From Furcasterigmium furcatum (lineage: Eukaryota; Ascomycota; Sordariomycetes; Glomerellales; Plectosphaerellaceae): a stretch of 64,000 nt of DNA. The stretch covers positions 4,676,082 through 4,740,081 of the forward strand of contig BCIA01000004.1 in assembly GCA_001599815.1 (NCBI GenBank), in the 5' to 3' direction. Made by a program: the position numbers and the translations under genes. The notes below the pieces were generated by a model. The model worked only from the letters and a program-made list of their open reading frames with translations. It was not told where the DNA came from and made no database searches. The number at the start of each line of letters is the position of its first letter. Position 1 is the first letter of the stretch. Below, piece after piece: positions 36,801-48,386 of the stretch.

Positions 36801-37363
36801 CAGTGCTCGATGGCCGCAAGGACTATGGTTTTGGCGACGCTTTCCGCTCTCATCCACTGGAGCAGATGAGCGCAGCCTTAGTCGACCACGGTTTTTCCTG
36901 GGAGGGCAAGGACTACTTCACCTCTGGAATCACCGGTGAGCCTCTTGAGGCTTACATCTTCAACGGCCCCATCTACTACCAGCGCCTCAAGCACATGGTT
37001 CAAGACAAGATGCACTCTCGCTCAAGAGGTCCACGCGCCATCCTGACGAGACAGCCTACCGAGGGTCGTTCCAGAGATGGTGGTCTTCGTCTGGGAGAAA
37101 TGGAGCGCGACTGTCTCATTGCGTACGGGGCGTCGCAGCTTCTCCTTGAACGCCTCATGATCAGCTCCGATGGCACTCAGATCGATATTTGCCAGCAGTG
37201 TGGCCTGTTTGGCTACAAGGGATACTGCCACACGTGTAAGAGCACGAGGGAGGTGACGAAGATGACGATGCCGTACGCCGCGAAGCTCTTGGTGCAGGAG
37301 CTGATTAGCATGAACGTCGGCGTCCGCCTGCAGATGGAGGATGAGTTCCCTCACCCGAGGTGA
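33832..37363 (+). CDS. RPC2: DNA-directed RNA polymerase III second-largest subunit
   Basis: Exons 33832-34073 and 34132-37363 encode 1157 residues, close to yeast Ret1 (1149). The intron has donor GTGGGT and a GCTGAC branch; splicing restores the conserved FWLEFTDIRV. The Pol III subunit is recognised from LLPAFLKVKGLVKQHIDSYN, NECPLDPGGYFIINGTEKVI and EQLSKNRII. The second Mg-associated motif YDIEDALVLNKAS lies near residue 765. The catalytic-core stretch GDKFSSRHGQKGVVG lies near 911. A C-terminal zinc site, CQQCGLFGYKGYCHTC, lies near 1100. The subunit forms half of the Pol III active centre that makes tRNA, 5S and U6 RNA. The frame is open upstream of ATG 33832 as far as a CTCAG that could be a splice acceptor (33794-33798), so a short extra 5' exon is possible. 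Confidence 0.94.
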
Positions 37364-37807
37364 TCTCGGCGAGAGGCGGGACGTGTGTGTAAAGTACCTA
37401 GCCGGGCCAGCTGTGTAAATGAGTCAATGAATGATCTAACATGAGCCGACTTCCCAGTTCTTCGTGAACTCAGTTACTATGGATGCTTTATTTATTAGAA
37501 CCACCGGAAGTCAAGTCGGCGTTTCTTCAAATGATAGCGAGTTTAGCGGCGCTTGCCTCGTTTTCTGAAATACAGAGAGGATTCGACTCAATTATCCGGG
37601 GCTCAACCTGAAGTCCAGCCGATGTCGTTTTGCTTCCGAGGACGAGGCCAGTCCCCATGTCGGCGTGGCATCCCGAAGACCGGCCCCACACTCGGAGCTC
37701 CAGCGCGACCACTTAAATTTCTGACATCATTCCTTCCGACAGATCATCGTAACGACCGGCAAACCACCTGGAATGCCTCGTTCACTGACCCCTCTCGAAC
37801 CGTAGCC
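37364..37807. other. Intergenic region
   Basis: A 444-base spacer between two plus-strand genes containing the RPC2 3' flank and the next promoter. No gene is seen. Confidence 0.5.
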
Positions 37808-38828
37808 ATGGCGATTATGCGACTTGGCTCAGCAGCGACGGCGGCGCCGGCGCGATGTACAGCCTGCCGAGCGCTGATCGCTCCTCAACGCCATAGCCGA
37901 GGTATCGCGAACTTCGCGACAGCGCAAGCTCCCACCGCGACAGAACCCAGAGTCCACACGAGGACGGCAAGAACGCCGCGAGAGGAGCCGAGTAGTGTTC
38001 TCGCCAGGACGGAGCCGAGGACCCAGGACAAGAAGCTGCCGCAACACTACTTCCGGCCCTCAGACAGGAGGGCCATGGAAGAAGCTGGAGGGCCGTCAGG
38101 CAAGCCTCCGGACGAGAACCGGGCGAATCTAGGCCGAAGTACGCTGCCTCCTATCCCTGACTCCCTCGTGTCGCGAAGACATGTCCCGGCAGAAGCTCAA
38201 CTAACCGCTCCCAGCCCTGCGAATCCTCGAAGACCGCCTCCCGACCCTCCTCCAATCCCCCCTCCAGCAAGACATCCTCGCCCCCAACATCTCGCTGCAT
38301 CTCTTCCCCTCGACGCACCCTCACCTCCCCACGGTCTCCGGCCGCGTCGCCTACACCGCCGCCCTCTGGACCTCTCCCATCGCCTGGAACCGCGTCCCCG
38401 TCATCGGCAACGTCAAGCTCTCCATCCTCTCCGCCCGCGTCACCCGCGAGCCCGTCCCTGGCGAAGCCCCCCTCCGCACCGGCAGCGTCCCCGAAAAGCT
38501 CGTCGTTCGATGGTGCACGTGCGGTGCCCCGGGCACAGAGGGCCATCTGCACCAGCACCCCGAGGCGGACTCGGAAGCCAAGGCCGACGGCAAGAAGAGG
38601 GGGAAGCACTTCGCGGGGCTTTTCATCTTCCAGTTCGACCAGCAGGGGCGGATACTGAGCCATACCATTGAGACCGTGGAAGGCGGCGGGGACTGGGAGC
38701 GCGGTGTTGGCGCAAAAGTGGTTGGGATAACGGACTGGTTACTCGGCGGGTTGGGGAGGGGCGAGCCCAGCCCTGCGTTCGAGAGAGTGGACCAACAACA
38801 CGAGGGGCCGAGCAAGAAGGCACGGTAG
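37808..38828 (+). CDS. Probable mitochondrial protein with NTF2-like fold
   Basis: Exons 37808-38138 and 38215-38828 encode 314 residues; the intron has GTACGC, CTAAC and CCCAG and is in phase. The N terminus (MAIMRLGSAATAAPARCTAC, then RHSRGIANFATAQ) is Arg/Ala/Ser-rich without acids, as in mitochondrial presequences. After a Pro-rich linker, the second exon reads TLRILEDRLPTLLQSPLQQD, SLHLFPSTHPHLPTVSGRVAY and GLFIFQFDQQGRILSHTIE. This is the alternating helix and sheet pattern of NTF2/SnoaL-like domains found in uncharacterised fungal mitochondrial proteins. A CTCGAPGTEGHLHQH insert is rich in Cys and His. I do not know a function. The mitochondrial location and the fold are inferences. 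Confidence 0.72.
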
Positions 38829-39861
38829 TGAGCTGTGCGCAGTGTAAGATACGCGTCGAGGGGCAATCGGCAGTGGACGCGGATGCCCGGAGCCTCGACC
38901 GCGGGGCGCGGGGTGCATCCTCAGGCGGCGCGCCTGGCAGCCCAGCAACGGCCAGCCCAGAGCCTATATATACCCCCTCCCGGCGGACCTTTTCGTCGGA
39001 TCCGAAGGCGGCACCTTGACGAGGGTGTTTGGATCAAACGGTTAGGCAGGAGGATTATGGGCGACGACAACCACACGAAGGTCACGAATTCGAATCCGAC
39101 AGGGACGTAGGCGTCCGGGCCCCGAACCCTTTTGCCCTTTTTTTACTCGGGATATCTGGATTTGCGCAGCTTGCAAAAAGCATACAGCGTGCAAGACGGC
39201 GTTACGAGACTTTATTCTTGACAGTAGTCGCTTGCACTGGCGGTGCAGCCGACTTGTGGGCGTGGATGGCATCGACTCTACTCTGTAGCATACCTGTATT
39301 ATATATCACCCGGACATCGACACGCCTCAGTTGTACACAATAACACTCAATTCTTAAAGATCAGCTTGTTGCCCACTTTCTGACGTGCCCCTACGTTTGG
39401 GTCTTCGACAGACGAAGAAGAAACACTTTGATACACGTTGAACGTCCGCAACGCTGTCTCAGACTGTCGACGGCAATCATCAAGTCAAGCAGTTCTGGTG
39501 CTGACCTGTCTGTATCACCTCACGGCCCTTCAACCTGGCAACACTCCAGTCCATGGCATGGAATTAGAATTGGGGAATATCACATTATAGAGCGTTTACT
39601 GTTTGCCCGTCTAATCGCCAGCCCGATGCCCATGCCTACACCGACCGCTACATACGTACACTGGCCCACCAGTCCGAGGACTGGCTGCTCTGCCCTTTTG
39701 GAATCCAACCCCTTTCGTATGGAAGCAATACGACTGAGATCCTTGGATTCCCTGATGTACCGGAGCTTGATTCGTCTAAAGCGTGGGTACCATCAAAATC
39801 CTCCGCGTCTATCCGCGGCGCTATCCATCCGCACACCACAACTCCATCGTCCTTGCGTCAC
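38829..39861. other. Convergent intergenic region
   Basis: About 1 kb between the NTF2-like gene and the minus-strand ACL2 gene. It contains a TATATATA box (38964-38972), a TTCGAATCC motif (39089-39097) and a T-run (39135-39142), considered under findings. No coding region is supported. Confidence 0.45.
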
Positions 39862-41847
39862 TTAACCCTCGAACTCCTTGGCGCCGCTCTCCTCCCACTT
39901 GCCGGGGACCAGGGCGAGCGGCACGATGCCGGAGACGTGCATGTCAGGGCCGAAGATCTTGGCGTTCAGGCCGAGCTCCTGGGTAGCGGATTTGAGGTTC
40001 TTGAGACCCTCCTGGTAGTTGGGGCCGGCACGGCGGACCCAGATCTGGACGTTGTGCTCGTTCAGCAGGGTGGCAAATTCCCTAAGAGCGCGGATGACAC
40101 CCTTGAACGTGCTGGCAACGTTGGTGAAGTTGGCAATGCCACCACCGATGAAGAGGACCTTGCCCTTCTCAGTGACGGGGGCGCGAAGCATGAGGTCCAG
40201 GACGGTACGGGCGTAGTGGTAGGTCTGCGACTCGGTGGGAGCACCGGAGTACTCGCCGTAGTTGGCAAGCTCGTCGGCGAAGCCAGCGGAGGCGATGGCA
40301 TCGGCGTAGACGACGGAGGCACCACCACCGGCAACGAGGGTCCAGATCCTGCCGCTGGCGTTCAGGACGGTGAGCTTGAGGGAGGCACCGGTCTTGGCAT
40401 CGAGCTCGGCAATGTGAGCCTCCTCCTTGGTCAGCTCACGGCCGAAAGGCGCGGGGAAGTCCAGAGGAGGGCCAGCATCAATGTTGACCTTATCGCCGCC
40501 GGCGACGTTGGTCAGACCCAGAGCGGCCGGTGACCGGGCAATAGCCCACTTGACACCGCACTCGAAGTCGGCAGTCTGATCGATCTTGGCAGCAAGATCC
40601 AGGAAGTGGACGGAGGCAGAGGTAGCGTCCTCGTTGGGGATGACGACGAGAGGGTTGATCTCGAGGTAGGTGAAGTTGCAGTCGACGTAGACGGCGTACA
40701 GGCGGCTGATGAAGTCGACGAGGACGTTGTGGACGCCCTTGGGGACCTTGCTCAGCAGGGTAGAGGCGATCTCCTCGTTGGAGGGGTACTCCTCGAGGTC
40801 GACGGGGATGAGAAGCTTCTCAGCCTTAGCATCGACATCACCAACGTCAACACCACCCTCGTGGGTGAACAGGATCCAGTCGCCCTGTGAAATTACTCGT
40901 TAGCATGTTGTTCGGACGGCTCTGAGGTAGGGTAGCAAGGTCTGAGTGGTGTGCAGGTGCGCCGACAACCCTCCTGAATACACATCCAATGTGTATTCAC
41001 GGCGAATTCATCGCGTTCTGGGGAGGGATGGCCGGGACGGGGATGGCCGGGATGTCTCGTCTCGAGAGCATCCGTTCGTCCGTAGCTCGGCACTCGATTC
41101 CCGCTTTGGGAAGTTGGACGGGTTTCGTGTCCACTTTTCAACAGCACAAGCCGTGAAAGACCCGTGTGTTTAAAAGCCTTCACGACGTCCACACCAACTG
41201 GCAGGAATCTTTCCCCCTTTCTCGCCCATACACTCTGCAGCCCAACACCACAGCCCGGCGAGGCACGACCATCGTCGACCACAGACCTCAGCTCAGGTGC
41301 CCCACTCGACCCTCACCCCAAGGAAACGGCTTTTTCTTTCGACTTACCTCACGAACGCTCATGATGTTGATGTAGTACTCGGTGTCCTGGGCGTGGGGAA
41401 CGAAAGGCTCGACGAGGAACTGGCGCAGGACGCCAGTGACGTGCTCGACCTGCTGCTCCTTGGCGGCGCGCTGGGCGACCCAGGCCTTGGCCTCAGCCCA
41501 GGTCTTGTTGAGGGCGAGGAGGCCGCTCTTGCCACGGCGCTTGATGAGCTGATCGGGCTTTGCGACGAACCTGGCGCCCTCCTGGAGGAGCCAGGGGTAG
41601 GTGACCTCGGCCTGGTTCAGGACATCCTCGACGTTGGCGTCCTCGGGGAACTGGAGCGAAGCTAGCCTGGGAGGCGGGTTGTGCTTGGTGGGCTTGGGAA
41701 GAGGCGTGGGCTTGATGACGGCGCTCCGCGTCAGGTGGTAGTTGAGGATGGCCTTGCCGTCGGCCTCGAAGATGGACTTGGCTGCGCAAGGCGTTAGCAG
41801 GGAGCTCTTCGGGAGGCGACAGCAGAGGGAATCGACTCACCAGACAT
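39862..41847 (-). CDS. ACL2: ATP-citrate lyase subunit 2 (ATP-grasp/citrate-binding)
   Basis: Exons in transcript order are 41847-41841, 41781-41348 and 40884-39862, encoding 487 residues, the normal length for the fungal small subunit. Exon 1 is just 7 nt; splicing gives MSAKSIFEADGKAILNYHLT, the conserved start. The protein continues KPDQLIKRRGKSGLLALNK and TYLEINPLVVIPNEDATSAS (ATP-grasp fold). The C-terminal citrate-binding part includes KGKVLFIGGGIANFTNVAST and HNVQIWVRRAGPNYQEGLK. Together with ACL1 it forms the cytosolic enzyme that makes acetyl-CoA and oxaloacetate from citrate, CoA and ATP, feeding lipid synthesis and histone acetylation. Intron 2 is 463 nt, long for this genome, and joins SVRE to GDWILF without loss of conserved residues. 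ACL1 lies divergently upstream. Confidence 0.95.
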
Positions 41848-44535
41848 TGCGACGGTGTGAGGTTGAGTTCTGAGGTGGGTATTATTTTCTTCTGGTCGTC
41901 TTTTGATTGAGACTGGGGCTGGTCAGCAAGCCGAGCTCACATTTACTGCGTTGGATGGCGCGGGGAGCGGTCGCGAGTGCGGCTGCGATGATCGAGGGAG
42001 CTGAGCTTGAGCTCGAGTCGAGCTCAATGGGCAGACGTACCGATCACGAAGCAGGCAGGAGCGCAGAATAGACCTCGATTTCAAGCGAAATCCGTGGGAA
42101 TATGAAGCAGAGGAGAGAAGGGGGCGAAGGCTTGTTGGATGAGGAGAGAAAGATGGTGAATTGGCAGCAGTGTGGAGGAGGAGGAGGAGGGAGAGGATCG
42201 TCAGCCTTTCAAAATTTTGGACCGGACTGCCTCGAGCGTGAGCCGGATGGGAAGCTGCACCCAGGGATTTGTTGCTGGGGGACGTGCCCCTTCCCGCCCG
42301 CTCGAGTGAGTGGAGGGGCACCCTGGACCTGAGTTGAGGGGCGCACCGAGGCCAGGTACCGGGGGTGCAAAATGGCACTAGCCACGCCAAACCAGAAAGT
42401 TTTGGGGAAGGCCAGGCGAAGTACCAGTACCTCAGGAGGTCGGGGGCGGTCTCACGCGGTTGTTGAGGTTATTGTGGGTTCGGGGTCCCTGCGCCCAGCT
42501 TCAAAACGGCGCCCACCCAACTTTGTTGGACCACGACATTTCATGCTCTTTTTCTGTTTCTCGTACCTGTTTAGCTTGAGGTGAGCTCTTTTCCTCGCGG
42601 AATTGCGCCCCTCACCCCGCTCAATTGGTCGGGCAAAGGAGCGAGTCATCAAGGCATGACGGCATCAAACTGATGCTGACGCCTGGGAGCAGCCCATACG
42701 CGCATCCTACAGGAACAAAGGAAGAAGCATTATCAGGGTTGGAACACTTTTGGAGGATGACTCTGCAGCTCATCCTCAACCACCGATTGGCGCCGGAAGC
42801 TTGGACGCTCACGCACGCTGGAGGGGGGGTCTCTTTTCTCCAAGGACGACGCCGGGACGGGACTGAGACCTGCACCCCTAGCAAGGGACGTGGAAGCTCC
42901 CTCGAGCTCCACCCCGCCATTTCTTCACTCTGCAGTGCCAAGTTGCACCTCCCGTTCCAACGGCGCACGGAACCCGTCGGAGTACGGCAACAGGCTGCGT
43001 GACCACGGATCCGGGCTGGGGATCGCCGTAGAATCCACGGAGCCAGAGCTTCGGGCTCCCTGGGGAAAGACGGCGATGGAGGGCAGCGGGGGTCGATTTC
43101 TTTTCAAAGTCGAGCATGGACTTCCCGTCCCGACGGAGTCCAATTTCACTCGGGGCAGAATCGTCTGTTCTCCGTGTCCGTCTGCCTTCCCTCGTCTTCC
43201 ACCGCCTTCCCACCTCAGGGTTCATAGAAGACCCCCCTTTCAACAAAGCCGATGTCGCTGAGACACCCCATTTCAGGGGAGCACGGCGAAATTGCCCTGG
43301 CAGACAACTGGTCCCTGGATCCAAGCCCGCGGCGGTCTGGCCCCTGGGCAGGGCAACACCACAGACAGTGGGGAAAAGGCACCTCTCGCTTTAGGGAGAA
43401 CCCATGGGTGCCTGCCGGGCGGAGGTAGCGGTACATGGCCGCTTTTTTCTCAGGGGAAACACGATCGACAGCCTTGACATCCTGGCATCCTTCCTGCCCG
43501 ACCACCAATTCAACAAGCGTTCAATTGATGAAGGACAGACAGTGATGAGTGCCCGGGATTAGATGCCCGCGCCAGAGCAAGCCTGGCCGCCACGGCGTCG
43601 TCCCCAACTCTTTTGGCTGGCATTGCTGACCAGCCAGTGTAAGAGAAGACCAGCATTCCCGTAGCATTCAAGGTATGTGTGACCAATGGTGGCGTTGGTG
43701 ATCCTAATGACTGACAATGGCATAGTAACAGAAACATTCCTTGCCAACACGGCCCAATTGACTTTCGAGAACCCCTGAAATGCTTCAATTGACTCGTCCG
43801 GACAATTCCCTTCACCGCCCGCCTGCCATTATCCAGGCTTGGACACGGATGATGGGATGATTCACGCCTCTCTCAACACGAAGCAACCGAGTCACCGACA
43901 TTTTGTGCCACCAGGGCCTCGAACCTTCCAGTACCCTCAGCATATTTACTCACGCCAAAGACAGACTATTATCAATTGACTCTCCGATCGCAGTGAGATA
44001 GATAGTCACTTCAACGGACAGCACCTCCGTCGGCGTTTCTCCGAAGGCGACATTCGATTCGAACTTGGTGGCTCACACAAGCGGCGCTGCAGGTGTTTCG
44101 GCAGCTACAAAGCACCCCCCCTCTCCGCCTGCCTCACCCCCTACAACTCTTGACCCCCGTCATCCCTGTCCTCCAAGGCTCCACTAAATTTTTGGTGTGT
44201 CCCCCCAGCTACCGTCCCAGCGCCGAAGGCGAGCCTCGCAATCCCAATCCAACGAATTCAGCTCCACGATTCCCTTCTTTTTCCCCCTCGAACTTCTCAC
44301 TCCTCCTTCCCTTCATCTGCTACCATCACCACCCTCCTCTGCTTCTTCCGCCTCAACTTTCGCGAGTCCCCCGACTTGACTCTCTCCTCCTCTTCGAGCT
44401 ATCTCCTGATAACCGAGAGCTTCTTTTTTTCTCTGGCCGGAGCTGTGAGCTGACCCCAGAAATTTTGAGATACCCACGTCTTTTCTCTCCGTCACAAGAG
44501 CTCAAGACAACCCCCCCAGAGCAAGCAACTTCACA
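41848..44535. promoter_or_regulatory. Shared divergent promoter region of ACL2 and ACL1
   Basis: A 2.7-kb region separates the two start codons, which face away from each other. Because the two subunits are needed in fixed ratio, shared control from here is expected; this is inference from layout. A GGA repeat lies at 42173-42196, and a strongly CT-rich ACL1 leader covers about 44240-44535. No open frame in it has coding character. Confidence 0.6.
42173..42196 (+). repeat. GGA trinucleotide repeat
   Basis: A short GGAGGA tract about 330 bases upstream of the ACL2 start. On the ACL2 strand it reads TCC, so it may be part of a CT-rich promoter or leader element. Confidence 0.6.
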
Positions 44536-46587
44536 ATGTCTTCGACCGCGAACGGCGTCAACGGCAGCAAGCCGGCCACCTTGTCCGCCAACGACAAGAT
44601 CCAGCGCTTTGCTGCCCCCAGCAGGCCTCTGAGCCCCCTCCCCTCCCACGCCCTCTTCAACGAAAAGACGAGATGCTTCGTCTACGGTCTGCAGCCCCGC
44701 GCCGTCCAGGGCATGCTTGACTTCGACTTCATCTGCAAGCGCAAGACCCCCTCCGTCGCCGGCATCATCTACACCTTCGGCGGCCAGTTCGTCTCCAAGA
44801 TGTACTGGGGAACCAGCGAGACGCTCCTGCCCGTCTACCAGCAGGTTCCCCAGGCCATGGCCAAGCACCCCGACGTCGACGTTGTCGTAAACTTCGCCTC
44901 TTCCCGCAGTGTCTACAGCTCCACCATGGAGCTTATGGAGTGCCCCCAGATCAAGACCATCGCCATCATCGCTGAGGGTGTCCCCGAGCGCGTAAGCACC
45001 ACCCCCCGAAACCCCCACTAATGGCCTGACTCGAGGCGCTAACAAAGCTCCCAGCGTGCCCGTGAGATCGCCCACAAGGCCGCCAAGAAGGGCATCACCA
45101 TCATTGGCCCTGCCACCGTCGGTGGCATCAAGCCCGGTTGCTTCAAGATCGGCAACACCGGTGGCATGATGGACAACATTGTCGCCTCCAAGCTCTACCG
45201 CAAGGGCTCCGTCGGCTACGTCTCCAAGTCTGGAGGCATGTCCAACGAGCTGAACAACATCATCGCCCAGAACACCGACGGTGTCTACGAGGGTGTCGCC
45301 ATCGGTGGTGACAGGTACCCCGGAACCACCTTCATCGACCACCTTCTCAGGTACCAGGCCGATCCCGAGTGCAAGATTCTCGTCCTGCTCGGCGAGGTCG
45401 GTGGTGTTGAGGAGTACAAGGTCATCCAGGCCGTCAAGGATGGTGTCATCACCAAGCCCATCGTCGCCTGGGCCATTGGTACCTGCGCCAGCATGTTCAA
45501 GACCGAGGTCCAGTTCGGCCACGCCGGTGCTTTCGCCAACTCCACCCTGGAGACGGCCAAGACCAAGAACGAGCAGATGAAGGCCGCCGGCTTCTTCGTC
45601 CCCAACACCTTCGAGGACATGCCCGGCGTTCTCAAGGACGTCTACGACAGCCTCGTCAAGAACGGCACCATCAAGCCCCAGCCCGAGCCCGTCGTCCCCA
45701 AGATTCCCCTCGACTACGCCTGGGCCCAGGAGCTCGGCCTCATCCGTAAGCCCGCCGCCTTCATCTCCACCATCTCCGATGACCGTGGCCAGGAGCTCCT
45801 CTACGCCGGCATGCCCATCTCCGACGTCTTCAAGGAGGATATCGGCATTGGTGGCGTCATGTCCCTGCTGTGGTTCCGCCGCCGCCTTCCCCTCTACGCC
45901 TCCAAGTTCCTCGAGATGGTCCTCATGCTCACTGCCGACCACGGTCCCGCCGTCTCCGGTGCCATGAACACCATCATCACCACCCGTGCCGGCAAGGACC
46001 TCATCTCCTCCCTTGTCGCCGGTCTCCTGACCATCGGCTCCCGCTTCGGTGGTGCCCTGGACGGCGCTGCCGAGGAGTTCACCAAGGCCTTCGACAAGGG
46101 CCTGAGCCCCCGTGAGTTCGTCGACATCATGCGCAAGCAGAACAAGCTCATCCCCGGCATTGGCCACCGTGTCAAGTCGAGGAACAACCCCGATCTGCGT
46201 GTCGAGCTCGTCAAGGAGTACGTCAAGGCCAAGTTCCCCAGCAGCAAGCTGCTTGACTACGCCCTGGCCGTCGAGAGTGTCACCACCTCCAAGAAGGACA
46301 ACCTCATCCTGAACGTCGACGGTTGCATCGCCGTCTGCTTCGTCGACCTCCTCCGCAACTGCGGTGCCTTCTCCGCCGAGGAGGCCGAGGACTACCTCAA
46401 GATGGGTGTCCTGAACGGTCTCTTCGTCCTCGGCCGCTCCATCGGTCTCATTGCCCACTTCCTCGACCAGAAGAGGCTGCGCACCGGCCTCTACCGCCAT
46501 CCTTGGGATGACATCACCTACATCTTGCCCCAGCTTAACCAGACCGGCTCTCTGGGCGGCGAGGGCCGAGTGGAGGTCCAGATGTAA
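44536..46587 (+). CDS. ACL1: ATP-citrate lyase subunit 1 (catalytic, citrate-synthase-like)
   Basis: Exons 44536-44991 and 45055-46587 encode 662 residues, in the range of fungal large subunits. The intron (GTAAGC, GCTAAC, CCCAG) joins EGVPER to RAREIAHKAAKKG. The CoA-binding/ligase part contains TIIGPATVGGIKPGCFKIGN and SGGMSNELNNIIAQNTDGVY. EVQFGHAGA carries the His expected to be phosphorylated by ATP during catalysis. The C-terminal citrate-synthase-like domain includes IPGIGHRVKSRNNPDLRVEL and RTGLYRHPWDDITYILPQ. The enzyme works with ACL2 in the cytosol to supply acetyl-CoA. Codon bias is extreme, with mostly C in third position, which suggests high expression and creates a 715-codon open frame on the opposite strand that is only a shadow. 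Confidence 0.96.
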
Positions 46588-47442
46588 GAAGCGGCAAAGG
46601 GCGCGCGGAGGTATGACTTGGATGAGCTGGGATGCGCTGGGATTTCATAATAGAGCAACGGAGCAACGGATTCCTCGCTGGCACCAGATGGCCGGCACGA
46701 GGGTGCTGTACGAGCTATATGTATGTACTGCGGGACTAGTAGAGAAAGTACCGACAGACATGTCAAATTTTAATAATCGTTCCAAATCCTGTGCCTTGTC
46801 GTGATGGTCGCGTGCCGTGGTGGTGGTAGTGGTGGTCTGGTCTTGGGTCCCTGCCGCTGTCCTGCGGCAAGGCTGGAACAAGTGACATGTGGTAGCACAT
46901 GAAATGACAGCCGACGCTCGAGAAACAGCCTTGCTTTCATTTTATTGATCACACAAGGCCGCTGTCCGGACATTCGCGATTCTCACAGGACGGAAGAAAC
47001 CACGTGACCACAATGGATTGATGGACGGATCTGTTATCGATAAGAATAATGTCACCGCACGGACCATCTCGTGCAGCATGATTTTCTGGGACGCCGACTT
47101 CACGCGACACTGGCAGAAGGAGAACCACATCGACTGACGAGCACGACGACGGAGCGGACAGGGACTAATTGGCTGCCACACGGGCAGAAGGTGAGCCTTG
47201 CTGGTCCTCATGTGCTGATTGACACTTTCATCAAGCTAACAAAGGCCAAAGCATCTCCCCAGACGAATCTCGACGCATCAGACGACAGACTTCCCGTCCC
47301 CCTCGAGTTGATCAGCATCGTGCGCCTCCCCACGGCCTCCCGTATCCCTCCTCGGTATTCTGACTGTTCGTCCAGAAGCTGCAGGTATACACATATTGCC
47401 TACCGAACATCCCCGAGGCCGACGATCCGCAAATTCACAGCC
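46588..47442. other. Intergenic region
   Basis: About 850 bases with the ACL1 3' flank and the promoter of the mitochondrial ribosomal protein gene. An open frame from 47071 runs in phase into that gene, but its upstream part lacks coding character. Confidence 0.5.
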
Positions 47443-47706
47443 ATGTCCTTCTTCCGCATTACCCTCCACCGGTCCGCCATCGGCCTCCCCCTGCGGACGC
47501 GCGGAGTCCTCGCCGCCCTGGGCTTGCGCCGCCGCACCCAGACGGTCTTCCACCCCGTCAGCCCCGAGTTCGCGGGTATGATCATGAAGGTCAAGGAGCT
47601 CGTGAAGGTCGAGGAGGTCGACAGGGCGCTGAGCAAGGCGGAAGTCAAGGCCGCGCGGACACCAGAGAGGGGCTTCTGGGTGGAAAAGGCCGTGCCGAGG
47701 GTATGA
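47443..47706 (+). CDS. MRPL33: Mitochondrial large ribosomal subunit protein uL30m
   Basis: A single-exon gene of 87 residues starting MSFFRITLHRSAIGLPLRTR. GVLAALGLRRRTQTVFHPVS and IMKVKELVKVEEVDRALSK follow, ending ERGFWVEKAVPRV. This is the L30 fold as in yeast Mrpl33 (86 residues). The basic start lacks acids and can act as targeting signal. The protein sits in the mitochondrial large ribosomal subunit. ATG 47443 is preferred over in-frame upstream ATGs because it matches the family's N terminus and follows a CACAGCC leader context. Confidence 0.92.
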   Translation: MSFFRITLHRSAIGLPLRTRGVLAALGLRRRTQTVFHPVSPEFAGMIMKVKELVKVEEVDRALSKAEVKAARTPERGFWVEKAVPRV

Positions 47707-48386
47707 TACTGCCAATTTGGGGAGGGAACGACAAGATGCAGAGTTTGAGGAGAACTTGTATGAAAAGCGAGGACCGACATCGAGAGGGCTCGACGGGAGC
47801 GAACAGTGGAGGGCTCTCTGCCGACCCGCAACCTCGGTCAGGCTTGTACGCATAAAAATATGTACTATACAAAGAGATGAAGATTTCATACATTGCGAGG
47901 CAGCAAAGTGGGATGTTGAAAATGAATCATGGATTGTGGGTGTGACATCTGCTCTGCTTGCGTGCGCCCTCGAGAAAGAATCCTCCCTCGTGCAGAACCA
48001 GCCATGTGGCTTGCGGACTAAGCTAGAAAAGCCAATTGAGGCCATCTACCTCCATAACCCATCTCCTCGCTGCTGAAAAGACCGATAACGAAATGTGAGT
48101 GCTTCCCTTTCCTTCCTCGCGATTGCCACTGAAAAGAGAGGGCCAATATGTGCCCGGTGGCCGTGAATCATACAAATGAGGAAGTGGAAAGCCTGCTGGT
48201 ACCCCTGACTCCGATATTACCTGGACGCAAAGCGAAGGGGAAGAGTCGTCAAGAATGAAGCTTGCTCTATCCAGACCGAGCAAGTGTGCGTCCAGAAAGT
48301 GGTGGGGATCACACCCACCCAGTCGTAGGGGTCGACGGTAAATCAATGAGCGAAACAACCATGGGAGCTCCGTAAAGGCCGACTAC
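47707..48386. other. Convergent intergenic region
   Basis: A 680-base AT-richer spacer between the 3' ends of MRPL33 and EAF3. No gene is seen. Confidence 0.5.

Noticed and set aside
39029..39107. tRNA-like segment with TTCGAATCC
   Set aside because: The T-arm stem does not pair and no acceptor stem can be drawn on either strand.
44353..46500. 715-codon open frame antisense to ACL1
   Set aside because: It mirrors the strong third-position C bias of ACL1; its translation is Gly/Val/Asp-rich with no motifs.
47071..47442. N-terminal extension of MRPL33
   Set aside because: The extra 124 residues do not resemble the family, whose members start at the equivalent of ATG 47443.
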